Below, one piece after another: positions 9,954-17,972 of a stretch of 64,000 bases of DNA. The stretch lies in the NCBI RefSeq assembly GCF_016862455.1, contig NZ_BOMZ01000017.1:1-64000 (forward strand), given 5' to 3'. The notes under the pieces are model-generated. The model was given only the letters and a program-made list of their open reading frames with translations, searched no databases and had not been told where the DNA came from. How positions within the stretch are numbered: the stretch's first letter is position 1; each line of letters starts with the position of its first letter. The stretch comes from Actinoplanes utahensis (GTDB lineage: Bacteria; Actinomycetota; Actinomycetes; Mycobacteriales; Micromonosporaceae). The position numbers and the translations under genes were made by a program.

Positions 9954-10227
9954 GGGGGCACCGCCTCCTTCAGCAGTTCGGCGGCCTTGCGATGGAACTC
10001 CAGTTCGGCCTCGAGTTCGGCGATGCGGCGGCGGGCCTGGCTCAACTCAGCCGACTCGGTGGACGTCACACCCGGCAGTAGGCCGCTGTCGATGGCTACC
10101 TGCCGGCGCCAGACGTAGATCGTCTGGTCGCTGATCTGTAGATCGTTCGCGAGCTGAGCCACGGTTCTGCAGGATTTGAGCAGGTCAAGAGCTTGCGGCG
10201 GAACTCAGGCGGATAGCTTCTCGGCAC
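9950..10227 (-). pseudogene. IS3-family transposase OrfA, frameshifted
   Basis: A GTG at 10227 preceded by AAGGAG starts PRSYPPEFRRK, the usual N-terminus of this IS3 OrfA group. One base is missing near 10191, after which the correct frame continues as VAQLANDLQISDQTIYVWRR, the helix-turn-helix, then the leucine-zipper-like helix ELSQARRRIAELEAELEFHR and ELLKEAVPPKDRFAAI. The A4 run at 9950-9953 (CCCCCAAAAG) is the expected -1 frameshift site that joins OrfA to OrfB. The helix-turn-helix is intact but the frame is broken, so it is a relic. Confidence 0.75.
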
Positions 10228-10424
10228 AGGTCTCCTTCAAGAGCAACTGAGCGTGGAAGATCCAACCGAACCGACTCCACGGAACCCGGGGAAGATCAAA
10301 GACCTACCTGTATCGAGGGGTGATCGGCGTAGTTCGCTCGGTTGTTCACTCTCTGTGCCAACGAACCGGGGCCGTGAACCGGGGCCGTGAACCGGCCCGG
10401 CGAACATTGGCGTATCGATGAAGC

Positions 10425-11606
10425 ATGAGGTTCAGACAACCGGTGACGCCCCGGCTCGAGACGACGGTGATTGCTGCCGCTGCGGTCGTCGCCAGCCTGG
10501 CGTCGCCGTCGGTGGCCACGCCGTCATTCGCCGATTCATCCGAGGCCGGAGTAACGGTGATTGCCGGGAGCGGCGAGCGTGGTGCCGCGCAGGAGGGTGT
10601 TCCGGCTCCGCGCAGTCCGATGAACAACCCGACCGGAGTCGCGGTCAGGCCGGACGGCACGGTGTACGTCAGTGACAGCGGCAACCACCTGGTGCGAGCG
10701 GTCGGTACCGACGGCGTCATCCGCACGGTCGCGGGGACCGGGCGGGACGGCGCGGGAGCACCTGAGCCGACGAGCGGTACGAGGGCGACGGAGGTGCCGC
10801 TCGCCTTCCCCAACGATCTTGCGGTCGGCCGGGACGGGACGGTGTTCATCGCCGACGGCGGCACGGTCCGGGTGTATGCGCTCAAGCCCGACGGCACGAT
10901 CTCGGTACGCGCCGACGCGAGCACGGGAAACGGGATCCTGCCGTCGCCGATGGGCGCCCCGAGCGGGCTGGCAGTCGCCGCGGACGACACCCTGTACATC
11001 GCCGACCGTACGAACTTCCAGGTCATCGCGCTGTCCCCGGACGGGGCTGTGCGGCTGGTCGCCGGCGGCATGGGCGGCGCGGTGTCGACGGCGCAAGGCC
11101 CGGCTACGGAGACACCGGTTGGCCCGGTCACCGGCATCACCATCGACGCGGTCGGGGACCTGTGGCTCAGCAGCGCCGGGAAACTGCTCCGGGTCAGTGG
11201 GACCACGCTGACACCCGTCGCCGAGGATGTCGGCACCGCCACCACCGTCTCGGCCGGCACTGATGGCGTCTACATCGTCGATCAACCGAAGCGCGTGATC
11301 CGCCGGCTGACGCCTGGCCATCGGGTCACCGTCGTCACGACGTTCGACGACGCACAACAGCCGATCCTCTGGGCCGCTGCCGCCTCCGCACCGGACGGCC
11401 CGATCTATGTGGTCGACAACGCCGTCAACCAGGTCCTGGCCGCCCGTGCTGCCCCGATCACAGACGCCGGACCGGAGCCGGATGCCGATCGGACATGGCC
11501 CTACCTTGCCGGCGGTGTAGTGGTACTGATCCTGGCAGCGGTCACTGCTGCCTGGTGGATGCGCCGCCGTCAGCCCCCGGTGCGTCGAGAATCAGGAACG
11601 GAGTGA
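10425..11606 (+). CDS. Exported NHL-repeat beta-propeller with C-terminal membrane anchor
   Basis: The 393-aa product has a probable signal peptide (basic start, hydrophobic stretch near 15-30, ATPSFA). Four or more NHL-type blades follow, with repeats such as NNPTGVAVRPDGTVYVSDSG, LAVGRDGTVFIADGG, LAVAADDTLYIADRT and ITIDAVGDLWLSSAG. The C-terminus has one transmembrane helix (YLAGGVVVLILAAVTAAWWM) and a short Arg-rich tail. The propeller would face the outside, anchored in the cytoplasmic membrane. NHL propellers usually bind protein or other ligands; no enzyme motif is seen. The start of the next gene is 4 bp after the stop, so it is the first gene of a three-gene operon with two WXG-like proteins. 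Confidence 0.8.
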   Translation: MRFRQPVTPRLETTVIAAAAVVASLASPSVATPSFADSSEAGVTVIAGSGERGAAQEGVPAPRSPMNNPTGVAVRPDGTVYVSDSGNHLVRAVGTDGVIRTVAGTGRDGAGAPEPTSGTRATEVPLAFPNDLAVGRDGTVFIADGGTVRVYALKPDGTISVRADASTGNGILPSPMGAPSGLAVAADDTLYIADRTNFQVIALSPDGAVRLVAGGMGGAVSTAQGPATETPVGPVTGITIDAVGDLWLSSAGKLLRVSGTTLTPVAEDVGTATTVSAGTDGVYIVDQPKRVIRRLTPGHRVTVVTTFDDAQQPILWAAAASAPDGPIYVVDNAVNQVLAARAAPITDAGPEPDADRTWPYLAGGVVVLILAAVTAAWWMRRRQPPVRRESGTE

Positions 11607-11609
11607 GCC

Positions 11610-12086
11610 ATGGCTGACGATGTGACCGGCGGCGACCTGTACGTGCTCTGGCGCCTAGGCGAGGTCCACCTGCCGCGGATCGCTGACGTGTTCTACGACG
11701 CCAACCGCATGCTCGGCGGTAACGCCACCGGGAGCACCAGCCGGGCCTTCCGGCCCAACGAGGCCGCCTATCCGGGATCGTCGTTCTTGACGAGTTCGGT
11801 CGGCGCCGCCTGGGAAGAACTGCGCGTCGAGATGCAGCTGATGATGGAGCAACTCGGCACCACCGTCCTCGACACCGGCCGCGGAGTGATGAACGCCGCG
11901 TACGCCTTCGAGGAAGCCGACCAGGCCAACGCCGACCTCCTCAACGACTACCTCCGGGATCCCGCGAAGCACAACGCCGACGACCCGCTCGCCAACCCGC
12001 CGGCTGGCTGGGCCACCGACTATCCCGGCATGCCGTACGGATCCTGGGCTTCCACTCCCGCCGACCAACAAGGTGAGGCGCCATGA
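11610..12086 (+). CDS. Putative WXG100/ESX-like helical protein
   Basis: 158 aa, not recognised by name. It is predicted mostly helical, with a central Trp (AAWEELRVEMQLMMEQLG, near 70-87) and downstream AAYAFEEADQAN (near 98-109). This resembles the WxG/WxE turn and C-terminal YxxxD/E export signal of type VII secretion substrates. It has no signal peptide and the C-terminus is Pro/Gly-rich. It follows the NHL gene by 3 bp and overlaps the next gene by 4 bp (ATGA), so all three are co-expressed. The substrate role is inferred from motif and context only; no ESX ATPase is in the window. Confidence 0.55.
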   Translation: MADDVTGGDLYVLWRLGEVHLPRIADVFYDANRMLGGNATGSTSRAFRPNEAAYPGSSFLTSSVGAAWEELRVEMQLMMEQLGTTVLDTGRGVMNAAYAFEEADQANADLLNDYLRDPAKHNADDPLANPPAGWATDYPGMPYGSWASTPADQQGEAP

Positions 12087-13126
12087 GCAACCTGGCCCGG
12101 ACGCCGGCTCACCTTGTCGGCAACGCCTACGTCTCGGCCCTGACCGGCAAAGCGGCGCAACTCCGTGACGCGCTGATCCAGCAGACGCTCAAGGACTATG
12201 CCTCCTGGGAACGATCCATCGACGAGAACGTCATCAGACGCCATCCCGAGTTGCGGATCGGAACCCAGGACTACATGCGGGAGGTCGAGACATTCCGGGG
12301 CCGGATCGGTGACGCCTTCGATTGGGTCGTCCCCGCCTTCGAGACCTTCGGGACACCCGACCCGGACGACATCGACCCCGCGATCGAGATGTTGGGGACG
12401 ATCCAGGGCTGGTTCGACGGCGAAGTCGACACCACGAACAACTGGACCGGCGCCAACCCCGCTCTCGAGCGGGTGAACCTCGTCGGCGCCGAGATGATCG
12501 CCGGGTGGAGAGGGTCGTTCACCGACAACTTCATCGATCATTTCGTGACGCCACTGGCCACCGTCCTCCCGAACCAGCGGAACCTGGCTCAGCTGGTCCA
12601 GGAGCAGCTCACCTGCAACAAGGTCATCTACATCCAGCGACGGCAGTCAGCGATGGACCTCCTCGACGCCTCGATCTACGCGACCCAGAACCTCGACAAC
12701 GAGATCGACGCGGACGCAGCCAAATGGGCGACCATCGCCGCCGTGGCGGTCGGCACCACACTCGGCCCGTTCGTCGCCGGCTGGGGCATCGGTCTGGCGC
12801 TGATGCTGGACGCCGGCGGCACCATCGCGCAGGGCCTCGTCCCGGACAAAGAGGAGAAGAAGGCGATAACCCGGTTCAACATCGGGGGCCGAACGACCGC
12901 TGACGTGACCGCGAACATCATGACCGCGATAAGCGCCCTCGAACGGGACACCTACTCACAGGAGCAGCAAGTGGCAACCGCGCTACGCGACATCACCCGG
13001 GTCATCGAAAGCCTCCGGCGCCCGTCGATGGTCTCCAACACCTCGGGTCCGTTCTCCCTGGAGAGGTCCGCACTCGCCGACGCCACCGCAGCAGAACTCA
13101 CACGAAACATGCAGCCCAAGAGGTAA
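12083..13126 (+). CDS. Hypothetical helical protein with WXG-like segment and membrane hairpin
   Basis: 347 aa, family not recognised. The N-terminal two thirds is helical, with a WRG motif in AGWRGSFTDNFIDHFVTPL (near 139-157) followed by a second long helix, the pattern of WXG100-like hairpins. Residues about 213-245 are hydrophobic (WATIAAVAVGTTLGPFVAGW, GIGLALMLDAGG) and could insert in membranes. The last 90 residues are charged and helical. The start overlaps the preceding gene by 4 bp. The pairing of an ESX-like small protein with a larger helical, membrane-inserting partner resembles type VII substrate/effector pairs, but this is inference. Confidence 0.55.
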   Translation: MSNLARTPAHLVGNAYVSALTGKAAQLRDALIQQTLKDYASWERSIDENVIRRHPELRIGTQDYMREVETFRGRIGDAFDWVVPAFETFGTPDPDDIDPAIEMLGTIQGWFDGEVDTTNNWTGANPALERVNLVGAEMIAGWRGSFTDNFIDHFVTPLATVLPNQRNLAQLVQEQLTCNKVIYIQRRQSAMDLLDASIYATQNLDNEIDADAAKWATIAAVAVGTTLGPFVAGWGIGLALMLDAGGTIAQGLVPDKEEKKAITRFNIGGRTTADVTANIMTAISALERDTYSQEQQVATALRDITRVIESLRRPSMVSNTSGPFSLERSALADATAAELTRNMQPKR

Positions 13127-13214
13127 GAGACAGATGTAGGTGAGCGCGATTCCCAGTACCACCAGATAGCCGGTGCGGGTCTGACGGCTGTCGCTCCGGC
13201 CAGCCAGGCGTCCC

Positions 13215-13487
13215 GTGTCCGTACCTGTGCGACGGAGTCCCGCACGGCGGCCTCGCCGGCCACCGGGTCGGTGCCGGGACCCGCTCGACGCGCTGACCGC
13301 GCGGGAACGGGAGGCGCTGGTGCTGGTCGCCGAGGGCCGGTCGAACCTCGCCATCGCGACGGCCCTGACCGTCACCGAGGCCGCGGTGGCCAAGCACACC
13401 CGGAACATCCTGAACAAGCTCGGGCTGCCGCAGGCGGAGGACACCCACCGCCGGGTCCTGGCCGTCCTGACGTACCTGCGCGGCTGA
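13215..13487 (+). pseudogene. LuxR/NarL-type HTH domain, truncated response regulator
   Basis: Only the C-terminal DNA-binding part of a NarL-type regulator is present: DPLDALTAREREALVLVAEG and TEAAVAKHTRNILNKLGL, ending shortly after a normal C-terminus. The possible GTG start at 13215 gives 90 aa with an Arg/Pro-rich stretch unlike a receiver domain, and no receiver is found upstream in any frame. It is most simply the remnant of a deleted two-component regulator; a free-standing small HTH protein is possible. Confidence 0.6.
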
Positions 13488-13651
13488 CCGGCCCCGGCCC
13501 GAAGAGTGCCGCGCACGATGCCGTATGACCCTGGTCAGACCCCGGATTCCGACCTCGGTCAGACGCGCCGGACCCGGCCCGACCGGCACGATGGAGTCAT
13601 CAACGAGGCGGCCGCGACACAGGCGCCGCCCGACGACCCGAAGGACGAATG

Positions 13652-13894
13652 ATGACCGCTTTCGCTGCCCCCGACCTCGCCGCGACCTTCGGCGGCATCG
13701 GTTTCTGGTCCACTCTGCTGGCCGCCGCCGTCTTCCTGTTCGGCAGCACCCTGGTGAGCATCGCCCGTGCGCCGTTGAGCCGCCGTTCCCGCCGGAACTG
13801 GATCTGGCTGGTCGTTCTGGCGCCGGGGATCGGCATCATCCTCTGGTTCGCGTCCGGCCGCCCGGCGGCCCTGAACGGCCCGACCCACGCCTGA
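13652..13894 (+). CDS. Small membrane protein, PLDc_N-type
   Basis: 80 aa with two hydrophobic helices (FWSTLLAAAVFLFGSTLVSI and NWIWLVVLAPGIGIILWFA) and a short basic loop between them. The second helix with its Trp/Pro pattern resembles the PLDc_N domain, the membrane segment found at the start of cardiolipin synthases and as stand-alone small proteins. Two ATGs are adjacent (13649 and 13652); AAGGA at 13641-13645 gives better spacing to the second. The function of stand-alone copies is unknown. Confidence 0.6.
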   Translation: MTAFAAPDLAATFGGIGFWSTLLAAAVFLFGSTLVSIARAPLSRRSRRNWIWLVVLAPGIGIILWFASGRPAALNGPTHA

Positions 13895-14285
13895 CCTCCA
13901 TCAGAACAGCAGGCCGAGCCCGTCGTCGCTGTCGAAACAGTTTCGCGGCGCCGGTCTCGGTGTTGCTGATGTATGTGGGGTCCTGCAGGGCATTCCCCGC
14001 TGCCCTCCCACCGGTCGCGGTTCGCTTTTCCTTGCGCCGTTTCCCGGGTTGTACGGGTGAGCCCGCTCTTCTTCGCCATCGGTCGGCCGGGCCTGGTCAC
14101 CTGTCCGATGCGGCTGCCCATGAGGGCAGGATTCCTGCCCTCACCGACGGTCCGGGAAATCGTCGGACGCGAATCGCATCATGGCGCCGGAGCGCATTTC
14201 TCGAGGCTTTCGCATCGTTCATCTGGTGTCCAACTAGGAGACTTAACCTGGCGCGGCACGGACAGGCCGACGCGAGGAGCCCGGA
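13895..14285. other. Intergenic region, no gene seen, upstream of the injection cluster
   Basis: 390 bp without a convincing reading frame: codon bias is poor and no family is recognised in any frame. It probably holds the promoter of the first cluster gene at 14286. The one clear structure is the 11-bp dyad at 14121-14143, listed separately. Confidence 0.5.
14121..14143. promoter_or_regulatory. Perfect 11-bp dyad, candidate operator
   Basis: TGAGGGCAGGA (14121-14131) is followed by one T and then its exact reverse complement (14133-14143). The 23-bp symmetric site lies 142 bp upstream of the first cluster gene. Perfect symmetry with a one-base centre suits a dimeric regulator better than an RNA hairpin. 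No known box is recognised. Confidence 0.4.
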
Positions 14286-15749
14286 GTGACCCGGCAGGCG
14301 CATTTCCACCCGACGACCAGTGCCGGGGCGGGGCGTTCCGTCGCGCCGGGCGTTCGCCGGCACTCGCCGGACACCGAGGCGCTGCTGGCCCTGCAACGGT
14401 CCGTCGGGAACGCGAGCCTGTCCCGGATGATCGGCGGGGCGTCGGTGGAGCCGGTCGTACAGCGCGCACCGGTGATGCCGGGCAGCTGGGACGACTCGTG
14501 GAACGACGACGACATCGAGCTCGACGAGGTGGCCCCGGCTCAGCAGGAGCAGACCGTGCCGTCTCCGGTGATGACGAACGAGGACGCCGCCGCGGCGATT
14601 CGGGCGCGTCTGGAGTCCGAGTCCGAGGTGACCGTCGATCCTGCCGCTATCGCGCTGCCCGCGTCACGGGCCGCCACGCCGGAGCCCGCCGTCGCGCCCT
14701 CGCCACCGGCTCCCGTCGAGGAGACCGCGGTCCCGCCCGGTTCGCCGGTGGAGGAGGTTGCGCCGCCCGGATCGCCGGTAGGTGTGCTGCCCGCATCGAT
14801 CGAGACGGCTGTCGATCCGGCGACCGTTGCGCTGCCGGACTCCCGGGCCACCACGCCGGAGCCGGCCACTGTCGCGGAGCCGGAACGGCGTGGACGGTTG
14901 CGGCAGGTCTTCGACGGGGACAAGGCGAAGATGGCGGGCGCGGCGGCGGCGATCGCCGGGCCGGGCGCGGGTCTGGCGAACAACGCCAATCCCTCCTTCG
15001 GCCTGATGGCGGGCGCGACCGGCGGCGCCAGCCTCACCGCTTTCGGCGACGCCATGAGCGAGGTGGTCAAGGCGGTGCGGTCACCCGACGGCTACCGGGT
15101 GATGAACTGGGGCAAGCTCGTCGGCGGCGTGCTCGCCTTCGGCGGTCTGGTCGTCGCCGCGCCGAGCATCGCCGCGCACGTGCCGGGCGGCCGGGCGGCA
15201 GGCATGGCCGCGCAGGGCGCCGGCCTGCTGATCAAGAGTTACGGCGAGGGCTACCGGCTGGAGAAGGGCTCGACCGCCTTCTCCACGCTGCCGGACGGCG
15301 ACATCGCCAAGGCCGCCGGCAACTTCGTCGCGGCGGTGGCGCCGATCCTGCAGAGCGCCGCCTACTTCAAGGAGCCCGCGCTCGCCACGATGCTGACCTC
15401 GGATGCCCTCGCCGCGGGCACGGTCGGATCCAGCCTGCTGAAGGCGGCTCTCTACTTCACCGTCGGCAGTGGGGCGGGCGACTTCGCCAGCGAGATCGTC
15501 AAGGGCGTCAAGGAGGGCAGGGTCAACCCGGGCAAGGCCATCGGTGGTCTGCTCCATGCGTCCGGCGCGTTCACGTTCGCGAACGGCGCCGTCCTGCAGA
15601 ACGTGCGGGCCCGTACCGGCGGCCTCTATCTTCAGGCTTTCGGTCTGGCGGCGAAGAGCGCCGGTGAGGGGATCAAGATGGAGGAGACCGCGCTCAACGC
15701 CTGGCCGTCGCGCCGGAAGCCGGCCCCCGCCGGCGAGCACGCCGTCTGA
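14286..15749 (+). CDS. Candidate eCIS cargo protein with LQRxxGN leader and small-residue hydrophobic C-terminus
   Basis: 487 aa. Residues 33-49 read LLALQRSVGNASLSRMI, the N-terminal signature seen in proteins encoded at actinobacterial eCIS loci and in DUF4157 proteins, followed by VVQRAP (58-62). Residues 65-205 are acidic and Pro/Ala-rich (repeats around ATPEPA and PPGSPVEEV). Residues about 215-470 are Gly/Ala-rich and moderately hydrophobic, with several possible helices (MAGAAAAIAGPGAGLANNAN, GLMAGATGGASLTAFGDAM), resembling a membrane-inserting domain. No enzyme motif is visible. It ends 15 bp before the convergent membrane-protein gene. The cargo role is inferred from the shared leader motif and position; pore formation is only a guess. 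Confidence 0.6.
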   Translation: MTRQAHFHPTTSAGAGRSVAPGVRRHSPDTEALLALQRSVGNASLSRMIGGASVEPVVQRAPVMPGSWDDSWNDDDIELDEVAPAQQEQTVPSPVMTNEDAAAAIRARLESESEVTVDPAAIALPASRAATPEPAVAPSPPAPVEETAVPPGSPVEEVAPPGSPVGVLPASIETAVDPATVALPDSRATTPEPATVAEPERRGRLRQVFDGDKAKMAGAAAAIAGPGAGLANNANPSFGLMAGATGGASLTAFGDAMSEVVKAVRSPDGYRVMNWGKLVGGVLAFGGLVVAAPSIAAHVPGGRAAGMAAQGAGLLIKSYGEGYRLEKGSTAFSTLPDGDIAKAAGNFVAAVAPILQSAAYFKEPALATMLTSDALAAGTVGSSLLKAALYFTVGSGAGDFASEIVKGVKEGRVNPGKAIGGLLHASGAFTFANGAVLQNVRARTGGLYLQAFGLAAKSAGEGIKMEETALNAWPSRRKPAPAGEHAV

Positions 15750-15764
15750 GGCCCGCGTTCCGTC

Positions 15765-17081
15765 TCAGCCGGCCGGCGCGCTGGTCGGGTTGGTGGTCAT
15801 CAGGCCGTTGAGGTACAGCGACTCGCGGCACTGGGTGGCCGGCCTGGCGTTGGCCGGAGTGCCCGGCGTCCGGCAGGCCACCAGCATGGTCACCTTCGCC
15901 CCGGCCGGAACCCGGATCGGGGTGACCGAGTGGTAGTCCTGGTTGCGGAAGTTCTCCAGCGCGTACGTCACCACGGGGACGCCGTTGGCGGTCACCCGCA
16001 GCGTGCCCTCGTCGCCCTGGACGTTGTCCACCAGGAAGTCGGTCAGCAGGAACGTCTTGCCGGCCGGCACGGTGTAACTGCGTTCGGCGGACCCGGCCCG
16101 GTTCGTCCGGAACGTGATCGCGGCGGAGAACTGCTGGCCCTGTCCAACGCCCGCGGCGCCGTTGCCGCCGCCGCCCGGCGCGCCACCACCACCGGGCGGC
16201 TGACCGCCGTTCCCGGCTCCGGGAGCCGCCGGGGTGGCGGCCGGGGTCGGCGTGGGATCGGGCGGGGTGGTGGCGAGTTCGGTCTCCTCGGCGGCCTTCT
16301 GCGCGGTGCTCTGGTCGACGGCTTCCTTCGCCGCCGACTGCACCGCCGGCCGGACCAGGCCGAACCAGAGGGCGAGCAGCGCCAGCAGCAGCGCGAGCAG
16401 GGCGGCGAGCAGTTTCAGCAGCCAGGGGGAGATGATCGGGTTCTGGACGAAGGAGCCCTCCATCGCCACCACCCGGCCGTGCTCCGGGCGTACCTCCGCG
16501 GTGAACGGGAACTCCCTCGGCGGGCCCCACCAGAGCCAGGTGCGTGCCCGTACCGTCAGGCGGGTCTCCGCTCTCGTGCCGTTGCCGGCCCGGAGGGTCG
16601 CCGGCTGGAGCGCGAAGGTCACCTGGTCGGTCCCGTCGGCGGCGGTGAAGGTCAGGTCCTCCGCGACGTTGCCGTGGTTGTCGGTGTCGATGCGGAACCG
16701 GCCCTGTCGCAGGCCGGACCGCGACGGCGGCTGGAGCTGGGCGGTGATCTCCTGGAACGGCTCGACGGCGAGCACGCCCTCCTGGACCACCGTGGCGTCC
16801 GGATGCTCCGACGGCACGATCCGTACGCCGAACGGCCGCTCGCCGGCGGCGATCCGGGGCGAGCGTGGTGGCGCGAAGGTGACGGTCACGGTCTCGCTGC
16901 CGGCCGGGTAGAGGTTGATCTCCGCCGGCTCGACGAGGGCCCAGTCCGCGGTCTCGCCGAGGACCTCGATCCGGTACGCCTCCACCGTGTCGCCCGAGTT
17001 ACGTACGGTCACCGGAACGGACACTGTGGAACCGGGGGTCACGGTGACGTGGTCACTCCCCAGATTCGCCGAAGCACGCAT
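15765..17081 (-). CDS. Membrane protein with N-terminal Ig-like domains (eCIS-associated)
   Basis: 438 aa. The N-terminus (about 1-195) is all-beta, with two Ig/NEW3-like modules: SVPVTVRNSGDTVEAYRIEV, then ETVTVTFAPPRSP and RFRIDTDNHGNVAEDLTFTA. A strong transmembrane helix follows at about 221-245 (WLLKLLAALLALLLALLALW), then a helical linker, a Pro/Gly-rich stretch and a C-terminal beta-rich domain (about 320-438). No signal peptide is seen, so the Ig modules are probably cytoplasmic and the C-terminal domain outside. Comparable proteins occur in actinobacterial contractile-injection loci, sometimes labelled hydrolytic protein, but no hydrolase motif is visible. It diverges from the LuxR regulator and could attach the particle to the membrane. 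Confidence 0.6.
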   Translation of the reverse strand: MRASANLGSDHVTVTPGSTVSVPVTVRNSGDTVEAYRIEVLGETADWALVEPAEINLYPAGSETVTVTFAPPRSPRIAAGERPFGVRIVPSEHPDATVVQEGVLAVEPFQEITAQLQPPSRSGLRQGRFRIDTDNHGNVAEDLTFTAADGTDQVTFALQPATLRAGNGTRAETRLTVRARTWLWWGPPREFPFTAEVRPEHGRVVAMEGSFVQNPIISPWLLKLLAALLALLLALLALWFGLVRPAVQSAAKEAVDQSTAQKAAEETELATTPPDPTPTPAATPAAPGAGNGGQPPGGGGAPGGGGNGAAGVGQGQQFSAAITFRTNRAGSAERSYTVPAGKTFLLTDFLVDNVQGDEGTLRVTANGVPVVTYALENFRNQDYHSVTPIRVPAGAKVTMLVACRTPGTPANARPATQCRESLYLNGLMTTNPTSAPAG

Positions 17082-17184
17082 GTGACTGAGCGTAAAGATC
17101 GGCCGGTGGGGTGGTAGGTCCGTCCGGGAACCGGCGCGGGCAGAGCCGCTGCCCGTCCGGTCGGCTCCGGTCCGACTTCACTGT

Positions 17185-17206
17185 CCGTTAAGTACTTGCT
17201 AAGCGG
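17185..17206. promoter_or_regulatory. Imperfect dyad in the divergent promoter region of the regulator
   Basis: CCGTTAAG (17185-17192) and CTAAGCGG (17199-17206) form an imperfect inverted repeat (6 of 8 positions) with a 6-base centre, 43 bp before the LuxR-family gene and about 100 bp before the start of the divergent Ig-domain gene. It may be an autoregulatory or cluster operator; no known box is recognised. Confidence 0.35.
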
Positions 17207-17249
17207 AGCAGGCCACTATGTCGATACCACGGTGAAGGGGGAATCGATC

Positions 17250-17870
17250 ATGCAGCGGCTGCCGGTCTATGTCCAGGCCACGGACCCGATCACGTTGCTC
17301 GGCATGAAAAGCCATCTCGCCGGGCGTCCGGAGATCCTCGTCGTGGCCGAGCAGGAGCGGCATGCGGCGGCGGTCACCGTGGTGGTGCCGGACGCGATGA
17401 CCGAGGAGACTTTCGTCACGTTGAGTGAGCTGCGGCGCGGGTCGAGCCGCCTCGTGCTGGTACCGTCCACATTGGATGACGCGCAGCTCACCCGGGCGGT
17501 CGAGTGCGGTGTCGTCGGCGTGGTCCGCCGCTCCGAGGTGTCCAGCACGAAACTCGTGCAGGTGCTGCTCGGCGCGGCCCGTGGCGAAGGCAGCGTGCCC
17601 GGCGACCTGCTGGGCCGGCTGCTCGAGCAGATGGGCCGGTTGCAGCGAGAGGTGCTGCACCCGCGCGGCCTGACCCTGCGCGGCCTGACCGCCCGCGAGG
17701 TCGACGTGCTCCGCCTCGTCGCGGAGGGCCTGGAGACCCGGGAGATCGCCTCCAAGCTGTCGTACTCGGAGCGCACGGTGAAGAACGTGCTGCACGAGGT
17801 GACCACCCGGTTGCAGCTGCGCAATCGCGCGCACGCGGTGGCGTACGCGCTCCGCCACGACCTGATCTGA
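17250..17870 (+). CDS. LuxR-family regulator with degenerate receiver domain
   Basis: 206 aa. The C-terminal LuxR HTH is typical (LTAREVDVLRLVAEGLETRE, then SERTVKNVLHEVTTRL). The N-terminal 120 residues align by eye with a response-regulator receiver, but the phosphorylation residues are gone. The acidic pair after the first strand reads Ala-Thr (VYVQATDP), the phospho-Asp position is Val (VTVVVP), and the conserved Lys appears as Arg (VVRRSE). It should therefore act without phosphorelay. The ATG at 17250 has AGGGGGA 7 bp upstream; an earlier in-frame start lacks one. LuxR genes of this kind accompany actinobacterial eCIS loci, so control of the cluster is likely. Confidence 0.8.
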   Translation: MQRLPVYVQATDPITLLGMKSHLAGRPEILVVAEQERHAAAVTVVVPDAMTEETFVTLSELRRGSSRLVLVPSTLDDAQLTRAVECGVVGVVRRSEVSSTKLVQVLLGAARGEGSVPGDLLGRLLEQMGRLQREVLHPRGLTLRGLTAREVDVLRLVAEGLETREIASKLSYSERTVKNVLHEVTTRLQLRNRAHAVAYALRHDLI

Positions 17871-17972
17871 GGGGCACCCGCCCTGCCCTCGGTCCTGCCC
17901 TCGCGCCCGGTGTGGGCGCGGGTACGCCGTACCGAGGATGAAGTTCCCGCCTGTCTTCCTGAGGGACCATAC

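Larger units (their letters stand above)
9705..10227 (-). mobile_element. Degenerate IS3-family insertion sequence
   Basis: An IS3-type orfA/orfB pair is recognisable but broken in two ways: orfA carries a frameshift close to its start and orfB stops after about 80 residues, lacking the whole DDE catalytic core. The 3' part of the element is lost and its junction falls in the unrelated pseudogene at about 9704. Terminal inverted repeats were not found, so the outer limits are approximate. The element cannot transpose by itself. Confidence 0.75.

Noticed and set aside
12952..13263. Minus-strand remnant of a sensor kinase opposite the LuxR fragment
   Set aside because: A short hydrophobic stretch (YLVVLGIALTYICLLP) appears in one frame, but no kinase motif supports it.
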